The notes beneath the pieces are model-generated. The model made no database searches and was not told the DNA's origin. It worked only from the letters and a program-made list of their open reading frames with translations. The position numbers and the translations under genes are program-made. From an uncultured Saprospiraceae bacterium (GTDB lineage: Bacteria; Bacteroidota; Bacteroidia; Chitinophagales; Saprospiraceae): a DNA stretch of 63,544 nt. The stretch spans positions 1-63,544 of the forward strand of contig CAKZSH010000078.1 of NCBI GenBank assembly GCA_937918905.1. Reading direction: 5' to 3'. Below, piece by piece: positions 18,041-26,576 of this stretch; within the stretch, counting starts at the first letter, position 1, and each line of letters starts with the position of its first letter.

Positions 18041-18126
18041 AACTCAAGTTGCGGATAAATTTGATTGATGATTTTGTATTTAAAAAATTGTATTGGGATG
18101 ATGTGTATTGGGTATTGAGAATGGTT
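18041..18126. repeat. Dispersed repeat B, copy 2 (inverted relative to copy 1)
   Basis: This is the complement of 160-230 with an extra ~15-base duplication ('attgggatgatgtgt'). It lies 60 bases before the frameshifted membrane-protein gene. Confidence 0.75.
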
Positions 18127-18185
18127 CGTAGTCCCAATACTTAATAACCAATTCATTTCAGCTTTATTAACAAAATAAAACGATC

Positions 18186-18487
18186 ATGCCTACAGATTTT
18201 TACATGTTTTTTATTGTAGCATTAATTCCAATGTTAGTTGGGTATCTTTATTACAATGATGCACTTTTGGAAAAACTCGGAGAAAACTCAACGGTTTTTT
18301 CAAAAAAGATTTAGAAAAAGGAAATACTCTTGCCATTTTTGGCGGAGCATATATTTTATGCGTATTATTATATGTAATGGTTTCTAGTTTAGTCATACAT
18401 CAAATGCATAGTTTCTATTGGATCATCACTTTAGGATTGATGGGAGGATTATTATGTGCTACTTTAAAATATGCACCTTTGACCTAA
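18186..18487 (+). pseudogene. Small membrane protein (DUF1761-like) with internal -1 frame change
   Basis: The reading frame from ATG 18186 gives MPTDFYMFFIVALIPMLVGY and then YNDALLEKLGEN, but stops at TAG 18312. A shift of -1 just before that gives FKKDLEKGNTLAIFGGAY and two more hydrophobic helices, ending at TAA 18487. The joined product would be about 100 residues with four hydrophobic segments, like the DUF1761 family of small membrane proteins (tentative). The frame break falls on A-AAA-AAG (18302-18308), the same heptamer that drives -1 frameshifting in E. coli dnaX. A run of six T lies just upstream. Programmed frameshifting, a homopolymer sequencing error, or true gene decay are all possible. 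Confidence 0.55.
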
Positions 18488-18492
18488 TTAAA

Positions 18493-18705
18493 ATGAAAAA
18501 AAAATCATCTTTTCATTTCTCTAATAAATGCTTGAGTGCACAGTCTAACTTGTTCTATTCACAAGGTGATTCCAAATCACCTTGTGAGTTAAAAACCTCC
18601 TATCCAATTTTCAAATCAACCTTTCTTATTTTTTTCCTCCTTTTAACTTTTTCAAATTGTAGTAAAAAAATTATACCTGTACCTTGTGGAAAAGAATGGT
18701 TATAA
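18493..18705 (+). CDS. Small lipoprotein candidate, 70 aa
   Basis: The product opens with MKKK and has a long polar N-region of 38 residues, then a hydrophobic stretch 'STFLIFFLLLTFSNC' with a lipobox-like end and a short tail 'IIPVPCGKEWL'. The unusually long N-region makes the start doubtful; it may begin closer to the hydrophobic part. It lies 5 bases after the preceding membrane-protein gene and 23 before the nitrilase gene. No family is recognised. Confidence 0.3.
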   Translation: MKKKSSFHFSNKCLSAQSNLFYSQGDSKSPCELKTSYPIFKSTFLIFFLLLTFSNCSKKIIPVPCGKEWL

Positions 18706-18728
18706 TTATCTTTTAATAAAAAATACTA

Positions 18729-19652
18729 ATGGTAAAAGTTGCAGTTGTTCAAGACTCCCCTATTTTTTTTGATAAAAAAAAGACCATAAAAAAAATAAAA
18801 AACCTTGCAAAACAATGTGCCCAGCAAGGCTGTCAATTAGCTGTTTTTCCTGAATCATTTATTCCAGGTTACCCTCGTGGATTTTCGTTTGGGACAGTTG
18901 TAGGTAGCCGATCAACTGATGGAAGAAAACTATATTTTGATTATTTTAAAAATAGTATCAACCTCGAAAGCAATGACCGCCAACAACTCGAAAAAATTGC
19001 AAAAAAGAATAATCTCTATTTAGTAATTGGAGCAACGGAACAAGTAAAAGATACAGGAAGTCTTTATTGCTCCATGATTTACATTTCACCAACTTCAGGT
19101 TTGATGGGTGTTCACAGAAAAATAAAACCTACTGGACAAGAACGAGTAATTTGGGCAGAATCAGACGGTACTTCACTACTGACTTTTGATACTCCGATTG
19201 GGAAGATCGGTGGTTTGATTTGTTGGGAAAATTTGATGCCTCTAGCACGAACTGCGATGTATCAAAAAGGAATACAATTATACATCGCTCCTACTGCTGA
19301 TAGCAGACCCACTTGGACATCTATGATGCAACATATTGCCATGGAAGGAAAATGTTTTGTACTAGGCTGTAATCAATTTTTTCAAAAATCAATGTACCCT
19401 AAAAAATACCAACATTTTACAAAAATCGAAAAGGAAAATATATGTAGTGGGGGAAGTATTATTGTCGATCCTCAAGGAAAAATACTTGCTGGTCCCTTAT
19501 TTGATAAAGCCGGAATTTTGATTGCAGAAATTGATTTGGATAAAACCATTTCTTCAAAATTAGACTTTGATCCAACTGGTCATTATTCAAGAAATGATAT
19601 TTTTAAATTTAAAGTAAAAAATCAACCTGCAATTAAAAAAGTAGATTGGTAG
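18729..19652 (+). CDS. Nitrilase (carbon-nitrogen hydrolase family)
   Basis: This 307-residue cytoplasmic enzyme hydrolyses a nitrile or a related C-N bond. The Glu-Lys-Cys triad is visible: 'FPESFIPGYPRG' (Glu), 'HRKIKPTGQERVIW' (Lys) and 'GGLICWENLMPLART' (Cys nucleophile). The 'PGYPRG' and 'ICWEN' motifs place it in the true nitrilase branch (branch 1), not the amidases. The length is normal. Substrate and product (acid or amide) cannot be read from the sequence. It is the last of the plus-strand genes 17.5-19.7 kb. Confidence 0.92.
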   Translation: MVKVAVVQDSPIFFDKKKTIKKIKNLAKQCAQQGCQLAVFPESFIPGYPRGFSFGTVVGSRSTDGRKLYFDYFKNSINLESNDRQQLEKIAKKNNLYLVIGATEQVKDTGSLYCSMIYISPTSGLMGVHRKIKPTGQERVIWAESDGTSLLTFDTPIGKIGGLICWENLMPLARTAMYQKGIQLYIAPTADSRPTWTSMMQHIAMEGKCFVLGCNQFFQKSMYPKKYQHFTKIEKENICSGGSIIVDPQGKILAGPLFDKAGILIAEIDLDKTISSKLDFDPTGHYSRNDIFKFKVKNQPAIKKVDW

Positions 19653-19661
19653 AATTAATGT

Positions 19662-19815
19662 AATACCAAATTTAATAAGAGGTGCCGTGTATATTAATTT
19701 AGATTTTGTCGATAATCGAGGTAAAAAAAACGCAGGGATAGCTTAGCTATCAAGAGGCTTTTTAATGAAGAGTAGTGGCGAAAGATAATTCAATATGTAC
19801 GACATATCTTATGGG
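19662..19815. mobile_element. MITE-like element X, copy 1
   Basis: About 145 bases match 48203-48352 in the opposite orientation, including 'cgattatcgacaaaatct' and the palindrome 'gatagcttagctatc'. Both copies end in the same 'attcggtat'-type terminal sequence. There is no ORF. Confidence 0.7.
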
Positions 19816-19852
19816 GGTGTTTATTTAACGGTGTCTATTAATTTTCTTCTTA

Positions 19853-20009
19853 GCCGTTGGATGTAAATCCGACTCTCTCGGTCGAATAATATTAATTTTA
19901 AAACATTTATAATCAAGCGTTTAGATCATACGTTTTTTGATGAGAGAGTCGGATTTACATCCGACGGCTAAGAAGAACAAGCTCAAAGACACACATTCAT
20001 GAACACTCC
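19853..20009. repeat. Dispersed hairpin repeat A, copy 2
   Basis: Nearly identical to 1-157: the same hairpin arms (19854-19880 and 19941-19968) and the same 40-base tail. The flanks 'ggggtgttt' (left) and 'aacactccc' (right) extend the pairing. Confidence 0.85.
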
Positions 20010-20067
20010 CTATCTTATTAAATTCGGTATAAGGAAGACTACTTAAATTATTTACGCTACTCGAAAT

Positions 20068-20112
20068 AAAAAAAGCCTTAGGTTTTCATGTTGGAAAAAC
20101 TAAGGCTTTTTT
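20068..20112. terminator. Bidirectional terminator after the M36 protease gene
   Basis: Arms aaaaaaagccttag (20068-20081) and ctaaggctttttt (20100-20112) with an extra inner GTTTTC/GAAAAC pairing. It lies 19 bases past the protease stop. Confidence 0.8.
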
Positions 20113-20130
20113 ATAAATCAATTTAATCAA

Positions 20131-23100
20131 TTATTCGACAATCAACTTTCTAACAATCTGCGCTTCATCAGTCTGAACCTGCAAAGCATAAACTCCAGCA
20201 GGCAACCCAGTCAAGTCAAAATCAAAAGTTCCATTTGAAGTATCTACCTCTTTTGTTTTTAATAATCGGCCATCTAATCCTATCAATTTAAAAATTGTAG
20301 AACTATTGTTATTATTTTCCATTTGAATAAAAACTTTTCCATCAGTTGGATTTGGAAAAATAGCCACCTCAATTGCTTCTTCGATATTTTCAGTAGAAGT
20401 AGGATTGCCAAATACAACCGTGGTTGCCTCATCACAAATATTCTCTCCATCTGCAGTTATACAAGCCACATTCGTAATAGAATAAAACTCACTATACAAT
20501 TCTACATTATCAATGTACCAACCTTCACCACCAACAAAGGCATCACTTGCAAATCTAAATCTAAACCACACTTCCTCTCCTGAGTATGCACTCAAGTCTA
20601 CAATCGTTTGAATAAATCCACCGCTATTTCCAGTAAAAGCAGGTTGAGTGGTAATTGGACTTGCAGGGTTATCATTAATATTTGCATTATATCCATTTTT
20701 CACAAAATCATATTGAAGGTCATCCCAAAATGCCCCATTATCCGTTGAAATTTCTACAACACCTCCATCCCATGATGCCTCAGTATTATACCGATGCCAA
20801 AACGTAAGTGTAGGAGAAGCACCAGTCAATTGATAAGACTGTGCAGTAGTTAATCTCATATCAGTAATGGTATCAGCATTTTCTGCAAACCATGCAAATT
20901 GTCCTTGGTAGCTATCATTACTTAATTCCCACTCTGTAGGGCCTTGATCAATAGTTGTTACCCAACTCGTCATTCCATTTTCAACATCATCTTCAAAGGC
21001 AAGCATAGAAAAAGGAGCACTCGCAACCAATACATCATAAGTGCAAGTAATCACAGCACCAGCCAAAACATCACCTAAATTAATACTCAAAGTATTATTA
21101 TCCATTGTTGCAGTTCCACAACTAACTGAACCATTTACCAGCTCTGTTCCCACAGGCAATTCGTCAGTCACTACAAAATCTCCTGCCGTTTCTTGAGTAT
21201 CATTTCTTACCACAATGGTGTAGGTTACAACTCCTCCAGCATCCACTTCAGTAGCAGCAGATTTACTCACCTTTACTGTAGCATTACAAATATCGGGTGT
21301 ATCAAAACTTTCACCACCACCTGCAACAGCATCTACTCCAAGTCCTCTTCGAGCAAATGTTTCCCAGATCAAACATTCATGAATCCCACCATAATTAGCA
21401 ACATCGGCTGCTATGATCGCATCCCTTGCATCTACAAAACTTGGATTACAGGCTTGTAGTTTTAAACCATCTAAAACCAATTGCATGGTTTTGTTATTTC
21501 CTCCCTCGCCATTATATAAGTCATCATCAAATCCATAAAGATCAACCATATTCCAATACAAATCCCAAATCATTACTGCCCAAACAGAACCTACTCCATG
21601 CGGTACTGCCACATTATTAATGTCAGCATAAGTATGAGGATCAATATTCATATCTCTACTATATGGAAAATCTCGAATACCACCTCCTGTTACAGGTTGC
21701 CCAATAGCAAATGTTCCAATACCTCTTAAATCAGCAGCAGAATGTCCTGAAGTCGTTTGCATTACTAATCCAAACCAATCACTCCATCCTTCTCCTGCTT
21801 GTTCAAAACCAGTAAGACAACCACCTGCTGATGGTCCTCCAGTTAATCGGTTAGAAATTCCATGAGCGAACTCATGAACTATAATTCCATTATCAAAATC
21901 ACCATCACGACCACTTGGTCCTGGCGTAGGAATGGCTCCAACTGGGGCGAAAAGAGAAACAGCCAAACCTGTTAAATTCATTTTTAAAAAATCACAATCT
22001 TGCAATGAAATCATTACTCCTGGAATAGTGACTTGATCTCCAACATCTCCGCCTCCCATTCCAAAAACTGGCTCATTTAAATTTTGACAAATAATAACTC
22101 CTACTGCACCTTCATTTTGAGCAGCTAACATTTTAAAACCAAACTGACAATTGCCTCGATCTATCAATGCAATTTTCCCATCAAGGTCAGCACCATTTAC
22201 AATTGGATCACAAGCATCTGTAGCAGTCCCTATTCCATCATCTACTAACACCAATTCTCCTTCCAATGGGGTAAGTGGTAAAGCCCCACCAAATCCTGCT
22301 GGCGCCATATCATAATCTCCTGCAGCATCAGCTGGTGCTGTAATTGTAATAATATTTGGAGGTGGATCAGGTAAGTTATCATTACTCCAAATAAACATTT
22401 GCATTCGAGGTCGGTTACCATCAGTTGTAGGGGCAAAATTGGCATTATTCCTTCCAGATCCATCTAAGGCTTCAGCTCTAACATAATCTCCTCCTTGTCC
22501 TCCATTACCGTAATTGTTTTGTTGGAAATTTCCTGAAACCTCATCAAACCCATAATGATACCATAAATCATGTATTACATTATTCCAATAAAACAAATTA
22601 ACTACTGCTGCATCTACTTGTGTATACGGACTATTGTTAGCTGGATCAAATGGAAAATCAAATTCTAACATTGCTCCTCCATCTGGTTCATCACCGATAG
22701 ATGCATTAGCATCAAAAATGTCTTGGTAAGCATGAACATTATTCCCTCTTGTAATCGTAAATTCAGGGCCATCCACTCCATCTGTATCATGCCATCCAAA
22801 TGGAGATGCTGTCAAATCCGCTGGATCAACCAATAAAGAATGGATTCCATGATTTGGACTTTCCAATGGTATGGGTAATACATTGTAAGTATTGCCCATT
22901 ACTGCAGTCGCATTATTTCTATACGGAATTGGTAAAGATGATTTATTAGGAGTGTGGCTTTGCGTATGTACATGATCTATTTTACATGAAGCATTGGGAT
23001 CATCAAAACTACAATGAATTACTTTGTCTCGGTAACTTAGAATTTCGCCAGTTTCAGTATCAACTTGAGCTTCCCACCAATGTTCTGCATCGAGTTGATA

Positions 23101-23652
23101 AAGTTCAACTTGCCAAACTAAGCGCACTTCTTTATTTTCCAAAGGATTAAAAAGCAACTTAACTGGAATCGGTTCCAAAGCTATCCCTCCATTATCATAA
23201 ATAAAATGTTGATCACTTTTTCTTTCTTTTAACTGAATTGAATTTTTATTCAAAGGAAGAAATTTATCCATTGCTTTTTGTAAAGCTACTTCAGGGGTGA
23301 TATTTGGATCGATTGTATTTATTCTTTCTGCCAAACTCGAAACAAATCGATTTCCTAAATTCAACACTTCTCCATTTGATAAAATATTGATGTTGATTAA
23401 AGCATTTCGTATATCAATATTTTCATATTGTTGTTGCAAATAAATATGTGCCACACCATTATGTTTAGAAGTATAATTATCACTTACTCGATAATTAGAA
23501 ATATCAGTTGATGTAAGATTTAAATCTTTGGCATTTTCTTCTAAATGTCGAAGCGCAATGTCGAGATTTTTATCGGTTTGAGAAAAACTTAAAAATGGGA
23601 TAGACATAAAAAATAATATGCCTAAGAAAAAGATCTTACAAATAGAATTCAT
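20131..23652 (-). CDS. Secreted M36 (fungalysin-type) metalloprotease with T9SS type A tail
   Basis: This 1173-residue exported zinc protease has a signal peptide (about 1-24). An FTP/pro-region follows (to about 210, including 'EHWWEAQVDTETGEILSY'), then the M36 catalytic domain interrupted by a PA domain (about 450-570, 'KIALIDRGNCQFGFKMLAAQ'). The zinc motif is 'VHEFAHGISNRLTGG', with the third ligand Glu in 'EQAGEGWSDWFGLVM'. Next come a DUF11 domain (about 815-910, 'TYTIVVRNDTQETAGDFVV'), an MAM-like jelly roll ('WFRFRFASDAF') and a type A sorting tail ('IFPNPTDGKVFI', 'GLPAGVYALQV'). It is probably a nutrient-acquiring or virulence-type extracellular protease. Single-gene unit. Confidence 0.93.
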   Translation of the reverse strand: MNSICKIFFLGILFFMSIPFLSFSQTDKNLDIALRHLEENAKDLNLTSTDISNYRVSDNYTSKHNGVAHIYLQQQYENIDIRNALININILSNGEVLNLGNRFVSSLAERINTIDPNITPEVALQKAMDKFLPLNKNSIQLKERKSDQHFIYDNGGIALEPIPVKLLFNPLENKEVRLVWQVELYQLDAEHWWEAQVDTETGEILSYRDKVIHCSFDDPNASCKIDHVHTQSHTPNKSSLPIPYRNNATAVMGNTYNVLPIPLESPNHGIHSLLVDPADLTASPFGWHDTDGVDGPEFTITRGNNVHAYQDIFDANASIGDEPDGGAMLEFDFPFDPANNSPYTQVDAAVVNLFYWNNVIHDLWYHYGFDEVSGNFQQNNYGNGGQGGDYVRAEALDGSGRNNANFAPTTDGNRPRMQMFIWSNDNLPDPPPNIITITAPADAAGDYDMAPAGFGGALPLTPLEGELVLVDDGIGTATDACDPIVNGADLDGKIALIDRGNCQFGFKMLAAQNEGAVGVIICQNLNEPVFGMGGGDVGDQVTIPGVMISLQDCDFLKMNLTGLAVSLFAPVGAIPTPGPSGRDGDFDNGIIVHEFAHGISNRLTGGPSAGGCLTGFEQAGEGWSDWFGLVMQTTSGHSAADLRGIGTFAIGQPVTGGGIRDFPYSRDMNIDPHTYADINNVAVPHGVGSVWAVMIWDLYWNMVDLYGFDDDLYNGEGGNNKTMQLVLDGLKLQACNPSFVDARDAIIAADVANYGGIHECLIWETFARRGLGVDAVAGGGESFDTPDICNATVKVSKSAATEVDAGGVVTYTIVVRNDTQETAGDFVVTDELPVGTELVNGSVSCGTATMDNNTLSINLGDVLAGAVITCTYDVLVASAPFSMLAFEDDVENGMTSWVTTIDQGPTEWELSNDSYQGQFAWFAENADTITDMRLTTAQSYQLTGASPTLTFWHRYNTEASWDGGVVEISTDNGAFWDDLQYDFVKNGYNANINDNPASPITTQPAFTGNSGGFIQTIVDLSAYSGEEVWFRFRFASDAFVGGEGWYIDNVELYSEFYSITNVACITADGENICDEATTVVFGNPTSTENIEEAIEVAIFPNPTDGKVFIQMENNNNSSTIFKLIGLDGRLLKTKEVDTSNGTFDFDLTGLPAGVYALQVQTDEAQIVRKLIVE

Positions 23653-24139
23653 TTTGCAGGTTTTATAAACTTATGAATAAATAATTATGGACAAGAACTT
23701 ACATATATTATCATATATTATTAAGTATGATAAAGATATGAAATACAATGGAAGGAGTCATAGATAAAAGATAATTCTGTGTTGGTATTGACAATTTGAA
23801 TTAAACTTTGTCATGCTATTGCTCAAAAAAAAGTTTGTAATAGAGAAAACTTAGAAAAAGGTGCATTTCTATGGTTTAATTTTTTTCAAAAAAAAATCAA
23901 ATCCTGTAATATTTTAAGCCTAGCTAATAGACTTTATTCTAAAGGGTAAAAAATATTTTAGGTATCCGATACCTGCTATATAAGTTTTAATTCAAAAAAT
24001 TTAATTTTGAGAAAAAATATTTGCTTCCTTAAAACTGAAAACGAAAACATCCAAAAGTATTTGTCAAAAATAATCACTCAAAAGGTTTACTTTTTGCATA
24101 AATAGTTCATAAAGAATTAAATCACTAACTTTTGATAAA
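23653..24139. other. Intergenic region, no gene seen
   Basis: This 487-base AT-rich gap between divergent genes has a short AT palindrome near 23701-23735 (repeated 'atatatta/ataatata' words). The word 'ttatgaataaataattatgg' near 23670 resembles 'ttatgaataattatgg' at 37775. No clear promoter box. Confidence 0.4.
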
Positions 24140-24384
24140 ATGAAAAAAATTTTACATCTACTTTTTGTCTTTTCTTATTAAACTCATGCAATCAAATTGA
24201 AGATGAATTGACTCGTCAGGTCAACAATACTTTTACAAAAGCATCTTATTCAATGTATAAAAATCACTTAATTTTTAAGCCTAAAAGTACCGAGAAACTT
24301 ACCCAAGAGTTTAGATCAGATTGGAGTAAAACAAGAGTTGACCAAATGATAATTGATGATATTGCTAATACCATTCAAACTTAA
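24140..24384 (+). pseudogene. Frameshifted small lipoprotein gene
   Basis: ATG 24140 gives MKKILHLLFVFSY and a stop at 24179. A -1 shift in the T-rich stretch 24161-24176 restores a lipoprotein signal ending 'LFLLNSC'. About 65 more codons then run open to TAA at 24384 ('QIEDELTRQVNNTFTKASYS', then polar helix). The joined product would be about 80 residues. Either a 1-base indel in a homopolymer-rich spot or a recent pseudogene. Family unknown. It lies 35 bases before the LRR lipoprotein gene. Confidence 0.6.
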
Positions 24385-24419
24385 CTGACAACCAATATTA
24401 AACAAAACAATAATTTAAC

Positions 24420-25535
24420 ATGAAGTATTTTTTGCAAATTTTTAGCTTACTTATTTTAATTCAATTCACTTTTACTTGTGAGCTTTTAGAGAAGAAGGAT
24501 CCCAATGCCATGAATTTTAAAAATATCAGACAACAAGATATTGACTGGTGGAATAATTTAAGTTCAGAGTGGCAAGCTATTTTTTCTGACATAGCAGGCA
24601 TTGAAAAGGAGATCACCAAAGATCATTTCAGGAAATTATTTTCGATAAAAAATATCACTATTGAAAAAACTAAAATTCAAAACTTAAATCCACTTTCTAG
24701 ATTTAAAAATTTAGAATCTATTTTATGTACCAAAGGTCATGTTAATAATATTGATGGTCTTACAAAACTTACTCAATTAAAAAGAGTTACCATCAATAGA
24801 AATAATGTAAAGTCAATTGAGGCTTTAAAGGATTTAGAAAACCTTGAAGTTTTAATTCTAAATCATAATCGAATAAAATCTCTAAAACCATTAGAAAATT
24901 TAAAAAACCTTACTCAACTCAATATTACTTACAATAGCCTAGACACATTGGAAGGCCTAGATAGTCTCACTAATCTTACTCAACTATTAGCAAGTCATAA
25001 TAGAATCCGCTCAACAAATCCGTTAAAAAATAACACTAACTTAATCCGATTGCGATTAAGAGACAATAGTATTACAAATTTAGATTCGCTATACAACTGC
25101 AAAAAATTGATGGATCTAGATCTTCAATCTAATCCCATTTCCAATCTTGAATCTTTAAAGAATTTTCCTGAATTAAAAACACTTAATTTAGAATATACCA
25201 CTATAACCTCAATTGAGGAATTGAAGGATTTAGTATTGATGGAAAAATTAATTTTGACCAATACTCTAATCAAATCATTAAAGGGTATTGAAAAAATGCA
25301 AAATTTAAAAGAATTGTTTTGTAAGAGAACCGAAATTGAAGACCTTGCTCCTCTCAAGAAATTAATCAATATTTCAAAGATTGTTTTATCAGATACAAAA
25401 ATCACAAGCCTTGAACCATTGAAGTCAGATGAACGTAAACAACGAATAAAAATATTTTGTAAAAATACTGAAATTACTCAAGCGTATATTGATGATTTTA
25501 CAAAAGACTTAAAAGGTTACGAAATTCATTTATAA
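24420..25535 (+). CDS. Leucine-rich repeat lipoprotein (internalin-like)
   Basis: This 371-residue protein has a lipoprotein-like signal ('LILIQFTFTC', Cys at about 20). A short helical cap with 'DIDWWNNLSSEWQAIF' follows, then about twelve 22-residue LRRs of the bacterial internalin/SDS22 type (about 80-350). Typical repeats read 'LENLEVLILNHNRIKSLKPL', 'LTNLTQLLASHNRIRS' and 'CKKLMDLDLQSNPISNLESL'. Such repeats form a curved binding surface; in Bacteroidota lipoproteins the partner is usually unknown. Preceded by the frameshifted lipoprotein gene, perhaps an operon. Confidence 0.85.
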   Translation: MKYFLQIFSLLILIQFTFTCELLEKKDPNAMNFKNIRQQDIDWWNNLSSEWQAIFSDIAGIEKEITKDHFRKLFSIKNITIEKTKIQNLNPLSRFKNLESILCTKGHVNNIDGLTKLTQLKRVTINRNNVKSIEALKDLENLEVLILNHNRIKSLKPLENLKNLTQLNITYNSLDTLEGLDSLTNLTQLLASHNRIRSTNPLKNNTNLIRLRLRDNSITNLDSLYNCKKLMDLDLQSNPISNLESLKNFPELKTLNLEYTTITSIEELKDLVLMEKLILTNTLIKSLKGIEKMQNLKELFCKRTEIEDLAPLKKLINISKIVLSDTKITSLEPLKSDERKQRIKIFCKNTEITQAYIDDFTKDLKGYEIHL

Positions 25536-25547
25536 AAAAAATCATCC

Positions 25548-25675
25548 CGCTGGCGTGACCTCTTCGAGGTCGTGCCATGAATTCTAAAAGGCTTTGCCTT
25601 ACGTATTAAACATTATGCGAAACCAGAGCTTTAATTAATGCTTGGCACGACCTCAAAGAGGTCAAGCCACCAGGT
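25548..25675. repeat. Palindromic intergenic hairpin
   Basis: Arms of about 26 bases (25552-25577 with 'cctcttcgaggtcgtgcca', 25643-25669 with 'tggcacgacctcaaagaggt') pair with few mismatches. It lies between convergent genes and is GC-richer than the surroundings. Probably a repeat element that can terminate both transcripts. Confidence 0.65.
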
Positions 25676-25757
25676 AGAACATATAGAAAATAATACATTA
25701 TTCAATCTATGTGTTCTATTGTGAAAATATCTATGTGACTTATGTGGTAAAAAAAAA

Positions 25758-26342
25758 TCAATGTAACGCAGCTCTTATCTCTAAACTATCAATAATTTCT
25801 CCCTCTTTTTCCACCCACCATTCCAAACGATCATAAACTGTTTTTTCATCAAAATAATTCAACGCCATTTTCACAAATACATGCCCATGCTTTGCTTCTG
25901 ATGCCCAAAGAATTTTGTAAAAGCGATGCATTTCAGGATCAGTTTGAGCTTCGGAAACCATTCGAAAACGTTCCGCTCCTCTTGTCTCAACAATAGATGC
26001 AATAAGCAGTCGATCTAAAAATCTTTCCTCTCTTCCTGAATGACAAAGTTTTAATAATTTTTGCAAATAAGGATCGGCACCTATGGAATGTTGAAGCGCA
26101 ATACCACGACTTTCCATCAATTGATACACTTGTTGAAAATGCTCTAATTCTTCAATTCCAATCTCAATTAATTCAGGAATGATTTCTTTTCGATCAGGAT
26201 ATTTTGCAACAAAACTCATTGCCATTGCTGATGCCTTACGTTCACAATCCACATGATCTTGAAGGAATGCAGGAAAATCTGCTATAACTGCATCTATCCA
26301 TTCTTTTTTACTCGGTACGGCTAGGTCTAAATTTAATTTCAT
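25758..26342 (-). CDS. miaE: MiaE-like tRNA-(ms2io6A)-hydroxylase
   Basis: This 194-residue protein of the ferritin-like diiron family is predicted to hydroxylate the isopentenyl group of ms2i6A-37 in tRNAs reading UNN codons. The family's iron ligands are visible: 'DCERKASAMAMSFVAKYPD', 'GIEELEHFQQVYQLME', 'VETRGAERFRMVSE' and 'WASEAKHGHVFVK'. Length is normal. It is a single-gene unit preceded by a tandem repeat array. Activity in Bacteroidota is inferred from family membership. Confidence 0.88.
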   Translation of the reverse strand: MKLNLDLAVPSKKEWIDAVIADFPAFLQDHVDCERKASAMAMSFVAKYPDRKEIIPELIEIGIEELEHFQQVYQLMESRGIALQHSIGADPYLQKLLKLCHSGREERFLDRLLIASIVETRGAERFRMVSEAQTDPEMHRFYKILWASEAKHGHVFVKMALNYFDEKTVYDRLEWWVEKEGEIIDSLEIRAALH

Positions 26343-26364
26343 GATATTTTTTAAAATGGTTATT

Positions 26365-26487
26365 CGTTATTAGGTTATTGAGTTATTGAGTTATTGAGTT
26401 ATTGAGTTATTGAGTTATTGAGTTATTTCGAATACTGTGGAAAAACAGGTTATTTAAAATAACTCAATAACCAATAACTTAATAACA
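26365..26487. repeat. Tandem 'ttattgag' array within an inverted repeat
   Basis: About seven direct copies of the 8-mer TTATTGAG (26371-26428) face the complementary words 'aactcaataaccaataac' at 26459-26487, so the whole stretch can fold on itself. It lies between miaE and the ARPP-1 gene. Copy number may vary between strains. Confidence 0.7.
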
Positions 26488-26504
26488 ATCTTTTTGCAAA
26501 AATA

Positions 26505-26541
26505 AAAAGAGGGTTCAGTAAAAAAAACTGAACCCTCTTTT
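26505..26541. terminator. Intrinsic terminator after the ARPP-1 gene
   Basis: 15-base arms (26505-26519 'aaaagagggttcagt' and 26527-26541) with flanking A/T runs; it serves the minus-strand gene ending at 26577. Confidence 0.8.
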
Positions 26542-26576
26542 ATTTTAAATTTCATCCCGACCATCGGGACATTTTT

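Larger units (their letters stand above)
19653..20130. other. 478-base intergenic region filled by composite palindromic repeats
   Basis: The gap between convergent genes carries element X (19662-19815) and repeat A copy 2 (19821-20009). The outer ends (ATACCAAATTTAATAAG near 19664 and its complement near 20015-20032) are terminal inverted repeats with one mismatch. The terminator of the protease gene lies at 20068-20112. No gene is seen. Confidence 0.65.
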
